From Lysobacteraceae bacterium SCN 69-320 (GTDB lineage Bacteria > Pseudomonadota > Gammaproteobacteria > Xanthomonadales > Rhodanobacteraceae), in the NCBI GenBank assembly GCA_001725155.1, contig MEFP01000008.1, forward strand, positions 1 through 64,000: a stretch of DNA of 64,000 bases, given 5' to 3'. Below are positions 36,002 through 45,053 of the stretch, piece after piece. Numbering within the stretch: position 1 is the stretch's first letter; every line of letters starts with the position of its first letter. Both the position numbers and the translations under genes were made by a program. The notes under the pieces are model-generated. The model saw nothing but the letters and a program-made list of their open reading frames with translations. It did no database searches and was not told where the DNA came from.

Positions 36002-36273
36002 CTTTGCGTCGGCAGCGCGCACGGTTGGTAGGCAACCTCCAGAAATGGGAGCAGGCCAACCGGCTGCGCGTTTTCATCACGGCTGTTGCAGCCATCGGAG
36101 ATAATTCACCTCCGACGTTGCAATGGCTGGCCTGGGCTACGGAACAGGTGAATTTGCTTGATGCGACGCAGGAGAATTTGGCCCGTCTGACAAATCTCAA
36201 CATAGATCTGAGCGGCTACATTCCTCCTCAGCCCTATGCGGAGAAGCCTCTGCCGGACTGGTGGAGCTGGTAG
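36002..36273 (+). pseudogene. C-terminal fragment of an unidentified protein, cut by the IS3 element
   Basis: A continuous frame leaves the IS end and encodes about 88 residues with natural composition: RQRARLVGNLQKWEQANRLR, PPTLQWLAWATEQVNLLDAT and IPPQPYAEKPLPDWWSW before TAG. I do not recognise the family. The 5' part is absent on the other side of the IS, which carries IS66 sequence instead. Confidence 0.5.
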
Positions 36274-36287
36274 AGACTGTCGCCTGG

Positions 36288-37796
36288 TCAGCGCCGTGTG
36301 CCGAGGGTTGCGGCTGCAGCATCCGGTGTAATGCCGGCGGCGCGCAGCATCGACTCGGCCGCTTCCATGACGATGCGTTGCTTGTCGGTCAGGTGAGCTA
36401 GCGGATCAGTGGCGGCCTCGACGCCTGCGATTCGGCGGAGGTCTCGCTCGCGGTTCTCATACAGGGGGCGCAGCGCCCGGAGGCGCGCCCGGTCCGGAAC
36501 ATAGCCCGCGGATACGTCCCCTTCGCTTGTCGCGTGGCCCAAGACCATGCCGACTGTGCGCAAATCCCGCGTGTCGCCAAAAATATCAGAGGCCATCGTG
36601 CGCCTCAGATCGTGCGGGCCGATCCACAGGCCCGAGGCCTCCCTCAGCCGCTGCTGCACGTCCCGGATTTCGACGATGTGCCGTCCTTTGAATACGGACG
36701 GGAACACCCAGTCCTTCGCTTCGGCGGGGAAGCCGGCCACTCCGTTGCGTTTACGCCGCTCCTCTAGGATGGACTTGGCCCACGGCGCCAGGGGCAACCA
36801 CAGGTTCCTCCGCGTCTTGGTCAGCTCTTCCCGGAACAGGACCGCTCCCTCGTGTTCACTGACGTCCTGCCAGCACAACGTTTGGATTTCGGACCGCCGC
36901 CCGCCCCACAATAGGACGCAAACTAGGTAGTCGGCCACCACCGCCGTGGCATGGTCCGGTGCGTCGCGGAGGGCGAGCAGAGCTTTAAGCCAGGCCACCC
37001 CGGCTTCCCGGTCGGTCGGCAGCGCGGTTTCGCGCCTCGCGACCTTTGGTAAGGTCTTGCGGTGCTCGCGGCGCCAGGCCGTGAACGGATTGGCCGGACC
37101 CTTGTCCGCCTCGGTCGCGTTCCAGGCGGCTGAGCAATGGCGGAGCAGCTTCCAAGCACTAGCGACGTCCGCATGCGGACCGCCGCCGCGCTTGCGCGGA
37201 ACAGTATTGCCCGGAGCCTTGCGTGCCGCGGTCGCCTTATCGGCAGCCATCATCATTGGCGCAAAGGTGGCGTGAACGTCGGCCCTGGATACCTTATATA
37301 GAGGAATGCCGGCGATGGATTCCTGAGCCAGCCAGCGCGAGGCGAGGGCGCGGTCCGCCACCGTCCCTTCGCGCAGTCCGACACCGCCCGTCGCATAGGC
37401 ATCGAAGACAACCGCGAAGGTCATGGCAGCTCGTTCCTTGTCCTTCAAGCGCGCGGAATTGGCGTCCGCGCGATCCCTGCGTGGATCCTCGCCGCGGGCC
37501 ATGCGGGCCAACCAAGCCTGGGCCTGCGCCCGTGCGGCCTTCAGCGAATGCTGGTCGGTCAGCACGTATCGGTCGGAGGTCGTGCCGCCACGCTTGCGCT
37601 GGACGAAGAAGGTCTTACTCCCTTGCGTCAGTCGAACGCCGAAGCCGGGCAACTGCGTGTCCCGGATGGACCAATCGCGAACGGTGCTGGGCAGGGGATC
37701 TGCATCGTAGATAAGCTGGCCGTCCGCATCGACGCCCGAGGGCCGCCGGTCGAAGCGGAGCGATCGAATGAGGTCCGCGGTGAGCAGTGTACGCAT
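36288..37796 (-). CDS. tyrosine site-specific integrase of the island
   Basis: This 502-aa tyrosine recombinase has an N-terminal arm-binding-type region (DTQLPGFGVRLTQGSKTFFVQRKRGG, as in DUF4102-like integrases). The central core-binding domain is at ~120-280 and the catalytic domain follows, with the first Arg in WGGRRSEIQTL, HDLRR, the GHA of VLGHATSEGD, and the nucleophile Tyr in SAGYVPD. It sits 186 bp inside a tRNA-Lys 3'-half copy, so it very likely drives integration at tRNA-Lys. The start at 37796 (MRTLLTADLI) is preferred over a Pro-poor extension upstream. Confidence 0.9.
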   Translation of the reverse strand: MRTLLTADLIRSLRFDRRPSGVDADGQLIYDADPLPSTVRDWSIRDTQLPGFGVRLTQGSKTFFVQRKRGGTTSDRYVLTDQHSLKAARAQAQAWLARMARGEDPRRDRADANSARLKDKERAAMTFAVVFDAYATGGVGLREGTVADRALASRWLAQESIAGIPLYKVSRADVHATFAPMMMAADKATAARKAPGNTVPRKRGGGPHADVASAWKLLRHCSAAWNATEADKGPANPFTAWRREHRKTLPKVARRETALPTDREAGVAWLKALLALRDAPDHATAVVADYLVCVLLWGGRRSEIQTLCWQDVSEHEGAVLFREELTKTRRNLWLPLAPWAKSILEERRKRNGVAGFPAEAKDWVFPSVFKGRHIVEIRDVQQRLREASGLWIGPHDLRRTMASDIFGDTRDLRTVGMVLGHATSEGDVSAGYVPDRARLRALRPLYENRERDLRRIAGVEAATDPLAHLTDKQRIVMEAAESMLRAAGITPDAAAATLGTRR

Positions 37797-37982
37797 GGGG
37801 CAGAGCGTAACGTACCGAAAGCGCCTTTTGTGGCTCCGCTGTGGCTCCCCTGAGTGCCATTCGAACCCCACCGAAGGCACCCGTATCCCACCGGATATCT
37901 CGCGGCCAAGTTATTGGTCAATATATCTTTTATTCTATAAAGCCAGTCCTGGCGCGGGCGGGGCGTTGGTGTTGTTTCCGCG

Positions 37983-38027
37983 CTTTTAATCCGTTGGTCG
38001 ATGGTTCGAGTCCATCACGGCCCACCA
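37983..38027 (+). other. attachment site: 3' half of tRNA-Lys(TTT)
   Basis: These 45 bp start in the anticodon loop (CTTTTAA, anticodon TTT) and run through the T-arm (GATGG TTCGAGT CCATC), the acceptor 3' strand ACGGCCC, A and CCA. The 5' half of the tRNA is not present: the preceding bases cannot pair with the anticodon stem or the acceptor. This is therefore a duplicated att core marking the right border of the island. The intact tRNA-Lys should lie beyond the left end. Confidence 0.85.
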
Positions 38028-38521
38028 CAAACTAGTCCGGCGACGTCCGCCGGAATCCAGAAATCCCCTTGTAGTCCCCGCGAAATCGACGTTTCCCGTT
38101 CGTCGGTGTCCGACCTTGTCCGTTAACACTCGCCCAGAAATGGGGGCATTTTTGGGGTTCTTCTCCCACCTGAGTGGGTGGCGCACGGCCGACCCGGCAG
38201 ACTTGCTGGTGTCTAGACAACAAATCGAGGCCGGCCGTGGCTGCAGGGTGGGCGGGTCCTTCCCCTGCCCCCGGTGGCAACCGCGGGGGCGAGACTCGCG
38301 GTTATCGACATTTTTCCGGATTTTCTAGCCGCCACCACCACTCTGCTCAAACCGTTGGTGTAGCTCAAAAACGACCGGCGGGACTGGCGGAAAACAGTCC
38401 GGCGGAAGGCCGGGTGAGGGCTATACGGCCGCCAGTGCGGCATGCCGTCGTCGCGCCCGCTTGCTACTTCGGGAACTGCAAACGTCGTGTGAGAATCAGC
38501 GGCGATCTGTGGGGGCGAGCC
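38028..38521. other. post-att region without a supported gene
   Basis: About 490 bp lie just outside the att copy. They contain TGGGGGCATTTTTGGGG (38140-38156), a motif that recurs almost exactly at 39755-39771 (TGGGGGCATTATTGGGG). No coding frame is convincing. It may be the relic of a second integration event. Confidence 0.4.
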
Positions 38522-38761
38522 GTGAACCAACGACTGAAATTCACATTGTCTATATCGCTGGCTGTGTCGATTGTCGCGGGCGCCGCATGGTTGTTCCGCT
38601 ATTCGCTGATTGCTGCCCCGTCGCATCCTGTGGCATTTCGTCTCGACCGCTGGACGGGAGAGGTGTGTACGGTATTTGCTCGCGGTGACACCGTGTGTCC
38701 AACGCCTCCAAAAGCGATCGAGGTTCCCGCATCAGTATTCGAAGGGCTGGAAGAAAAATAG
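38522..38761 (+). CDS. small membrane-anchored hypothetical protein
   Basis: This 79-aa protein starts at a GTG behind GGGGGCGAG. An N-terminal hydrophobic segment (FTLSISLAVSIVAGAAWLF) is followed by a short periplasmic-type part (AFRLDRWTGEVCTVFARGDTVCP) with two Cys. Similar single-TM proteins with a 'R-x-D-R-W-T-G' motif occur widely without known function. Confidence 0.55.
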   Translation: MNQRLKFTLSISLAVSIVAGAAWLFRYSLIAAPSHPVAFRLDRWTGEVCTVFARGDTVCPTPPKAIEVPASVFEGLEEK

Positions 38762-38797
38762 AACTGGCTCAAGTCTCCTCACGATGAGGTCAGCGTC

Positions 38798-39664
38798 ATG
38801 GCTCGATCAATTGCCCAGCTTGCAGCAGAGCTCGAGCAGGCCATCATTTGGCTACGTCGGCATCGTGTAGAGCCTGGGGACCGAATTCTTCGCTACGTCG
38901 AGTTGCTCGGTGCGGCGGTCGCGGCTGGTCCCGGCCAGCCATTGCCGATCGCCGAGGATGCGTACTACTCGACCGTGTTCGAAGTATCTCAGCTTTGCGA
39001 CATCGCCCAGCTTCCCGACCCCGTCTTTGCCTCGGCGGAAAAGAGAACGAAACTGCGCATACTCGGGCGAGGCGAATTGCACTACTTTGAAGCGGGAAAC
39101 GACGACCAAGGCCGAGACATAGGGTTCGAACTGTCAACCGCTGCATATTTCTGCATGGCTGGATTGAACGCGCAACTCGATGCGCCAGCCGACGTTGCCG
39201 TGGTTCGCGAGGACGGGCGCAGTTTTCAGATTGAGTGCAAGCGGCCCCGCCGCGTTGCATCGCTGGCGGCAAACTTGATGCGCGCCTATGAGCAAATTGC
39301 TGACCACAGGCACGAAGCGCCAGATGCGATTGCGATGGTAGCCATCGACCTCACGCTCGTTTGGAATCCAGAGTTCCGGCCGATTCGCTATCCGACAATG
39401 CTGGCCGCAGCTAACGCTTTCGACGAACACCTTTACAATTTCGAACTGAAAAACCGGCAGGCGTACGTGGACGCAAGACATAACAGCCGTGGGGCCGAGC
39501 TCATGTCAGGTCGGCTGTATAAATTCCAAGGAATGTTTCATCTAGATGATGGGACAACGAACGTTGGCACGTTCTGGAGAATCGCGATGACACAGGCCGA
39601 GCAGGATTCGCCGACGGGACAGGAGATTCGACGCGTTTTTGAGCGGCTTGTCGAGAACGATTGA
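38798..39664 (+). CDS. PD-(D/E)XK-like hypothetical protein
   Basis: This 288-aa protein is soluble. The middle contains APADVAVVREDGRSFQIECKRP (~residues 127-148), with an Asp and E-x-K spacing like the catalytic core of PD-(D/E)XK nucleases. A helix follows (NLMRAYEQIADH) that fits the same fold. The C-terminal part is not recognised. Nuclease activity is inferred from the motif only. It lies 37 bp after the small membrane-protein gene, in a patch of island character outside the att copy. Confidence 0.6.
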   Translation: MARSIAQLAAELEQAIIWLRRHRVEPGDRILRYVELLGAAVAAGPGQPLPIAEDAYYSTVFEVSQLCDIAQLPDPVFASAEKRTKLRILGRGELHYFEAGNDDQGRDIGFELSTAAYFCMAGLNAQLDAPADVAVVREDGRSFQIECKRPRRVASLAANLMRAYEQIADHRHEAPDAIAMVAIDLTLVWNPEFRPIRYPTMLAAANAFDEHLYNFELKNRQAYVDARHNSRGAELMSGRLYKFQGMFHLDDGTTNVGTFWRIAMTQAEQDSPTGQEIRRVFERLVEND

Positions 39665-40411
39665 TCAGCGATCAGTGCGTACTGACGCCCACGCGATCAC
39701 ACCGAGAAGCGCTATTTGCGGTCAAGTGGAGAGCCGCGGGGTATGGTCGTGCGGGTGGGGGCATTATTGGGGGCATGCGGCCGACCGGCGATCTCGGGGG
39801 TCTTCTACTTCAGTCGGTTAGGTGTCTAGTTCGGTAGCATCACGGCCACCGAATCCATATTCTCGACTGCCGACCCGCAAGGCGCGATGCTCAGGCGCGG
39901 CATGCTGCCGATTCGTCGGGCCTGGCGATGGCTCGCGCGGCGTGCCGATGTGGCGTGCGCCGGCGTATTACGGCGGCCTCACGGCGTTTTCGCTCCGGGC
40001 GGATTCGTGCTGACGTCGGACAGACGCCGGCGACGCTGATCGACGCACCGATCGCGGCTGCACCGGTCCGGCGACGCGTTAACCTTCGCGACGAACCCGC
40101 AGACAGTGTCGCCATGAACCGCCCTCTCGTGGTGGTCTGCGACAACGTTCCCGGCTTCGTGCGCGACGCGGCCGGGCCCGGCGTCACGCTCTGCTGTGCC
40201 GCGCAGGTGGAGGTGACGCCACCGCAGGCCAGCGGCGTGTTGGATGGTTCGCCGCGGTGGCGTCTCGATGCGAGCGCAGCTGCCGACGCTGTCGCGGAAC
40301 GGGATTCCGGCTTTCGCGACTGCCGCACGCCGGTGACGGTTCCGGCAACGGCTGCGGCACGGACACCGCCCGGCCATCGGATTGACGACGGCCGGGCGTT
40401 ACGGCGCTGCC
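39665..40411. other. 747-bp stretch without a supported gene
   Basis: Both strands have long open frames here, but their composition is Arg/Ala/Pro-rich and shadow-like, and none has a ribosome-binding site. Notable bits: the second TGGGGGCATT motif (39755-39771) and TTCGGTAGCATCACGGCC (39833-39850), whose last ten bases match the tRNA-Lys acceptor arm. The chromosome proper probably resumes within this stretch. Confidence 0.4.
40367..40398 (-). terminator. hairpin after the siderophore receptor gene
   Basis: A perfect 9-bp stem (CGCCCGGCC / GGCCGGGCG) with a 14-nt loop lies 13 nt past the receptor stop. There is no U-tract, so it would be a weak or Rho-aided terminator. Confidence 0.35.
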
Positions 40412-42595
40412 TCAGAACCGCGCGTTGAGGCTCAGACGGAATGCCCGCGGCGAGCCCGGCGTGATGTTGTTGTTGCTGTGGGCCGAGGCGTAGTACTTGC
40501 GGTCGAGCAGATTCTCGACGTTGAGCTGGGTGTCGACGTTGTCGTTGACGCGGAAGAACAGTGCACCATCGAAGCGCATGAAGCCCGGCAGCTGGACGAG
40601 ATTGTCGGTCGAGGCGTAGATGCGGCTGCGGTACAGCGCGCCGAGGCCGACACCCCAGCGCGGCGAGATGTCGTAGCGATTCCACAGCGAGAAGGTGTTG
40701 CGCGGCACCTGCGCCAGGGTCGCGCCGGCCTGCACGGTGGCGCTCTGCGTCTCCAGCACTTCGCCGTCCTGCCAGGCATAGGCGCCGAGCACGCGCCAGT
40801 TGTCGGTGATGTTGCCGGACAGGCCCAGCTCCACGCCTTCGACGCGCTGGCCCTTGACGAGGATGGACCGCGTCGGGTCCAGCGGATCGGGGGCGACCAC
40901 GTTGTTGCGGTCGAGGCGATAGACCGCGGCCGTGGCCGACAGTACCGGAGTGACGTCCCACTTCGCGCCGATCTCGTAGTTGCGGAATTTCTCCGGGTCG
41001 AACGCGGCGTTCGTCGGCGACAGTGAGGAGAGCTGCTCGCCGGCGCGTGGCACGTAGGCAAGGCTGTAGCTCGCATACAGCGAAACCGGTTCCGTCGGCT
41101 TGTAGATCAGGCCGGCGCGCGGCGAGATCAGGCCGTCGTCGCTGTCGATGGTGCTGCCGTTGCGGTGGTTGCTGAAATCCACGCGGAAGCTGTCGTAGCG
41201 CAGGCCGAGTATGGCCTGCCACTGGGGCGAGAACTCGATCTGGTCCTGCACGTAGACGGCCGCAGTCCTGGCGACGCCGTGATTGTCTGCGTCGGTCGCC
41301 GACTGGCGGAAGGAAACCGGCAGACGCGGTCGCGGGTCGGTCAGCGGCACCGATACCGAAGTGCGCTCGGCGCCGCCGTTCGCGGCGGCCGGGAAATAGC
41401 CGGTTTCGCGGAAGTTGTCGGTGTCCTGATCGGCCAGTTCCACGCCGGTCAGGAAGCGATGCACGACCGCGCCGGTGTCGAACGAGAACGTCAGGTCGGT
41501 CTGGTTGATGAAGTTCTCGCGCTGGGTCCAGGCGCGGTAGGCCGAGATCGCGACCGTGCCGTTGGCAGGATTCACCGCGCCCGGAAAGACGTTCTGATAG
41601 AACTTGTCGTAGTCGGCATAGCGCGTGTGGTTGCGCAGCATCGTGCCGTTGCCGAAGTCGTGTTCGATCAGCGCGCTGAACGCATTGACCCTGGCCCAGG
41701 TCGGGCTCAGCTCCGGATCGCCGAAGAACGTCGACGGATCGGTCTCCAGCGGGCGGCCGCCGAGCGAGGGAATGCCGCGATCGGCGGTGCGCTCGTCCTT
41801 GAAGTGTTCGTAGCCCAGGGTGACCTGCGTGTTCTCGCCGATGCGGAAGGCGAACGTCGGGTTCACGCCGTAACGCTCGACGGACACGCCCTCGCGATAG
41901 GAATCGGAATTCTCGTAAACGCCGGTCACGCGGAATGCCGCGTTGTCGCTGAGCGCACGATCGACGTCGGCAGTCACGCGGCGGTTGCTCCAGGAACCCA
42001 GCGTTACCGAGACCTGGCTCGCGTCGTTCCAGTCGGCCTGCTTCGTCACGCGATTGATCAGGCCGCCCGAGCCGCCGCGGCCGAAGATCATCGCGTTCGG
42101 CCCCTTGAGGCCTTCGACGCGATCCACGTTGTAGAGGTCGCGGAAATACTGCACGTCGTCGCGCAGGCCGTCGACGAAGAAGTCGGCGGTGGACGCCGTG
42201 CCGCGCAGGATCGGTGCGTCGCGATTGCCTTCGCCCTGGGCCATGCCGAAGCCCGGGATGTAACGCACGACGTCGCCCATGCTCTGCATGGCCTGATCGC
42301 GGATCAGGTCTTCGGTCACGATGCTGATGGACTGCGGCACGTCGCGCAGCGGCGTGTCGGTCTTCGTCGCCGTGCTGCTGCGATCGACGGCATAGCCCTT
42401 GGCCAGCGCCTTCACTTCGACCTTGTCCAGCGTATCGGCCTTGTTGCGGTCGAAGGCTTCAGGCGCCGGCGCGGCCTCGGCTTCGGCCAGCGTTTCGGCG
42501 AATACGGCCTGGGACTGCGCGCCGAGTGCGCAGCAGATCGCCAGTACCAAGGGCAGATGAGCGCGCGGGGCAGCGCCTCGGGAAGGTTCGTACAT
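40412..42595 (-). CDS. TonB-dependent siderophore receptor (Fiu/FhuA-like)
   Basis: This 727-aa outer-membrane receptor has a signal peptide (MYEPSRGAAPRAHLPLVLAICCALGAQSQAVFA region). The plug domain shows TKTDTPLRDVPQSISIVTED (~70-90), PGFGMAQGEGNRDAPILRG, and VEGLKGPNAMIFGRGGSGGLIN. A 22-strand-type barrel ends in a terminal Phe (LSLNARF). The plug sequence is of the catecholate/hydroxamate siderophore class. The chosen ATG at 42595 gives a normal signal sequence; the longer upstream frame does not. It is a single gene with an inverted repeat upstream that may be an iron-responsive operator. Confidence 0.9.
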   Translation of the reverse strand: MYEPSRGAAPRAHLPLVLAICCALGAQSQAVFAETLAEAEAAPAPEAFDRNKADTLDKVEVKALAKGYAVDRSSTATKTDTPLRDVPQSISIVTEDLIRDQAMQSMGDVVRYIPGFGMAQGEGNRDAPILRGTASTADFFVDGLRDDVQYFRDLYNVDRVEGLKGPNAMIFGRGGSGGLINRVTKQADWNDASQVSVTLGSWSNRRVTADVDRALSDNAAFRVTGVYENSDSYREGVSVERYGVNPTFAFRIGENTQVTLGYEHFKDERTADRGIPSLGGRPLETDPSTFFGDPELSPTWARVNAFSALIEHDFGNGTMLRNHTRYADYDKFYQNVFPGAVNPANGTVAISAYRAWTQRENFINQTDLTFSFDTGAVVHRFLTGVELADQDTDNFRETGYFPAAANGGAERTSVSVPLTDPRPRLPVSFRQSATDADNHGVARTAAVYVQDQIEFSPQWQAILGLRYDSFRVDFSNHRNGSTIDSDDGLISPRAGLIYKPTEPVSLYASYSLAYVPRAGEQLSSLSPTNAAFDPEKFRNYEIGAKWDVTPVLSATAAVYRLDRNNVVAPDPLDPTRSILVKGQRVEGVELGLSGNITDNWRVLGAYAWQDGEVLETQSATVQAGATLAQVPRNTFSLWNRYDISPRWGVGLGALYRSRIYASTDNLVQLPGFMRFDGALFFRVNDNVDTQLNVENLLDRKYYASAHSNNNITPGSPRAFRLSLNARF

Positions 42596-42643
42596 GACTG
42601 TTCCTGTTTGAAATGACGGCGATCTGTGGTCGCCTGAAGATAA

Positions 42644-42664
42644 AAACAAGAATCACTCTTGTTT
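42644..42664 (-). promoter_or_regulatory. inverted repeat upstream of the siderophore receptor
   Basis: The perfect arms AAACAAGA and TCTTGTTT flank the 5-bp centre ATCAC, about 49 bp before the receptor ATG. It is AT-rich and partly similar to a Fur box (starts within GATAAAAA). It could be a Fur or other iron-response operator. Match to the Fur consensus is only moderate. Confidence 0.4.
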
Positions 42665-42836
42665 GCATGCCGGCGCGAACAATAGCGCAAATCGCCGGGC
42701 AAGGGGCGTGGCAACCGGTCGCAGCCGCCGTCCGGCTGCGGACACGCCGGCGAAATCGTGCGGATCGGTCGATGAGCGCTGCTCGGTGGCGGTGCCGGTT
42801 CCAGGACTGCACCGACGCCTGCATCGCCCCGGCATC

Positions 42837-43031
42837 ATGAGCGGCCCCAGGGCCGCGCTCGTGACCGAATACGCCGGCGACGCGGCGTTCGCGCGCAAGT
42901 CAGCGGTCAAGGACGCCTACAAGAAGGCGCTGCTCGACACACATCCGGAATGGAAGCGCAGCAACGACACCAAGACGCAGATCCGCAGCGACCTCGACGA
43001 GACGCTGGCGCGCGCGGTTTCGCTGAACTGA
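42837..43031 (+). CDS. small hypothetical protein
   Basis: This 64-aa protein starts MSGPRAALVTEYAGDAAFAR. It is helical and charged (KSAVKDAYKKALLDTHPEWK, DLDETLARAVSLN). A strong hairpin 23 nt after the stop supports it as a unit. No family is recognised. Confidence 0.5.
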   Translation: MSGPRAALVTEYAGDAAFARKSAVKDAYKKALLDTHPEWKRSNDTKTQIRSDLDETLARAVSLN

Positions 43032-43054
43032 CGGCTGCCGGGATTCACGACAAG

Positions 43055-43082
43055 CCCTGCGATCGGGTGCTCGATCGCAGGG
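43055..43082 (+). terminator. terminator-like hairpin
   Basis: A perfect 11-bp stem (CCCTGCGATCG / CGATCGCAGGG) encloses a 6-nt loop. No U-tract follows. Confidence 0.5.
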
Positions 43083-43173
43083 CCGCTCCTTCGCCGTCGC
43101 GGTGCTTTCAACCCGCCCGCATCTTCCCGCATCCTAGCCCGCATCTCTCCGACTGATACGGGCGAAACTGCGC

Positions 43174-44667
43174 GTGAAACGAAGCGGCTTGCTGTGCTGT
43201 GCGACCCTGCTGGCGTGGAATCTGTCCGCGCTGGCGCAATCGGCTTCGATACCGGCTTCCGGCGAGGCGGTTGCGCCGGCGGTGCAGGCGCGCATCCATC
43301 GCGTCGAGAACGGGCTTTCCACGCGCGTCGTCGTCAAGGGTTCGCCCGAACGCACGATGAGCCTGGCCCAGCGCATGACCTTTCATCAGGTTCCCGCGGT
43401 CGGCATCGCGCTGATCAACGACGGCAAGGTCGAATGGACGCGTGCCTATGGCCTGGCCGATGTCGCAAGCCGCCGGCCCGCGACGCCGACGACCTTGTTC
43501 CAGGCCGGATCGGTCAGCAAGGCCGTGACTGCCGTCGGCGCCCTGCGCCTGGTCGAGCAGGGCAAGCTCGCGCTCGACGGCGACGCGAATCGCCAGCTGA
43601 CGTCGTGGAAGATCCCGCCGAACGCCTTCACGCAGAAACAACCGGTCAGCCTGCGCATGCTGCTCAATCACAGCGCCGGCACGACGGTGCATGGCTACGA
43701 CGGCTACGCGCAGGGGCAGAAGCTGCCGACCTTGCTGCAGGTGCTCGACGGTGCGGCACCGGCGAATTCCGCGCCGGTGCGTGTCGACATCGCGCCGCAC
43801 AGCACCTGGCGTTACTCCGGCGGCGGCTACAGCATCATTCAACTGATGGTGACCGAAGCCGCCGCGCAGCCGTTCGATGTGCACATGAAGACCGCGCTGC
43901 TCGACCCGCTGGGCATGGTCCACAGCACGTTCGCCGCGCCGCTGCCGGACAGCCTGCGCAACGAGGCGGCTGTCGCGTACGACGGCAACGGCAAGGCCAT
44001 GGCCGGCCAGTGGCATGTCTTTCCGGAATCCGCGGCTGCCGGTCTGTGGACCACGCCGGGCGATCTTGCCCGTGTCGTGCTCGAAGTGCAGCAGGCCGAA
44101 GCCGGCAAGTCCGGCAAGATCCTGTCGCGCCAGACGACCAGGACCATGCTCGCGCGCGACCTCGGCGAATATGGCCTCGGCTTCTTCGTCGAAAACCTCG
44201 GCGACCGTACCAGCTTCAGTCATAGCGGCGCCAACGCGGGATTTCGCGCGCAGATCTACGGCTATACCCGCAGCGGTCAGGGTGTTGTGGTGATGACCAA
44301 CAGCGACGGCGGTGCCGCGTTGATCGAGGAAATCCTCGGCAGTGTCGCCGCCGAATACCACTGGCCTGAGTTCAAGGTGATCGAGAAGACCGCGATCGCC
44401 GGCGATGCCGCGACGAACCGGCAGCTGGCCGGCGACTATCGCCTCGTGAACCGGCCGGCGCATATCGTCGCCGAAGGGGATCGCCTCTATTTCCAGAGCG
44501 ATCTGTTCGGTTCCCGCCGCATGGAGCTGTTCGCGCAGTCCAGGACCGAGTTCTTCATGACGGCGCAGGACATGGCGATCCGTTTCGAGCACGACGGCGA
44601 CGGCGCCGTCAGCGGATTCGCGCTGCTGCGCGGCGGGCAGAGCTATCCGGCTGCGAGAGAGCGGTAG
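43174..44667 (+). CDS. secreted class-C-type serine hydrolase (beta-lactamase fold)
   Basis: This 497-aa protein has a signal peptide (MKRSGLLCCATLLAWNLSALA). The beta-lactamase/PBP fold shows the nucleophile motif SVSK (FQAGSVSKAVTAVGALRLV, ~residue 112), then LLNHSAGTT and YSGGGYSIIQLMV (the Tyr of YxN/YSG). HSGANAGFRAQIYGY takes the KTG-box position. A C-terminal ~100-residue lipocalin-like extension (LAGDYRLVNRPAHIVAEGDRLYF) is usual in this family. Likely a periplasmic esterase or D-amino-acid peptidase-like hydrolase rather than an antibiotic-resistance enzyme. Confidence 0.85.
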   Translation: MKRSGLLCCATLLAWNLSALAQSASIPASGEAVAPAVQARIHRVENGLSTRVVVKGSPERTMSLAQRMTFHQVPAVGIALINDGKVEWTRAYGLADVASRRPATPTTLFQAGSVSKAVTAVGALRLVEQGKLALDGDANRQLTSWKIPPNAFTQKQPVSLRMLLNHSAGTTVHGYDGYAQGQKLPTLLQVLDGAAPANSAPVRVDIAPHSTWRYSGGGYSIIQLMVTEAAAQPFDVHMKTALLDPLGMVHSTFAAPLPDSLRNEAAVAYDGNGKAMAGQWHVFPESAAAGLWTTPGDLARVVLEVQQAEAGKSGKILSRQTTRTMLARDLGEYGLGFFVENLGDRTSFSHSGANAGFRAQIYGYTRSGQGVVVMTNSDGGAALIEEILGSVAAEYHWPEFKVIEKTAIAGDAATNRQLAGDYRLVNRPAHIVAEGDRLYFQSDLFGSRRMELFAQSRTEFFMTAQDMAIRFEHDGDGAVSGFALLRGGQSYPAARER

Positions 44668-44887
44668 GCACATCGGGGCGATACGAGGGTCCGATGCGCG
44701 TCACGCCGGTGCCGACATCGAGCAGCCGCGCATCGCGCGCCGGCGCGGCCGCGGTGATCCGGGCCAGCGAGCACTCCAGGTGAGGGTGGTACCAGCTGAG
44801 CTGCGCGGGCCGGCGCGTGCGGTAGACCTGCCGCCAGTGATCGGTAGTCACTGTGGCACCGGCGGCGGGCTTGAACCTGGAGGACAT
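44609..44887 (-). pseudogene. N-terminal remnant of a SAM-dependent methyltransferase
   Basis: This 92-aa frame begins MSSRFKPAAG and then reads DHWRQVYRTRRPAQLSWYHPHLECSLARI...DARLLDVGTGVTRI, which is the start of a class I methyltransferase including motif I. After motif I the sequence diverges into PSYRPDVPTALSQ and stops inside the end of the serine hydrolase gene. The remaining two thirds of the enzyme is absent. Confidence 0.6.
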
Positions 44888-45053
44888 CGGTCTGGCGGCA
44901 GCGAAAGGGCGGCCAGCCCGGCGCGTCGCCGGAACGGCGGCGAGCCGGTCCGCCCGGAGGTCTTCTGCCCGCGAGCCGTGCTGCTGCGTCGTGCGGCGAT
45001 CCTCGGCCGCCGCGTATCGGCATCGCCGCGTCGTCGCGATCGCCGCCGTCTGC

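Noticed and set aside
37920-38027. A complete tRNA-Lys gene
   Set aside because: Only the 3' half is present. Bases upstream of the anticodon loop do not form the acceptor, D-arm or anticodon 5' strands.
39891-40428. Genes on either strand before the siderophore receptor
   Set aside because: Low-complexity Arg/Ala/Pro composition, no ribosome-binding site and no recognisable domain.
41165-44673. Long frames opposite the siderophore receptor and the serine hydrolase
   Set aside because: Shadows of strongly supported genes; no motifs.
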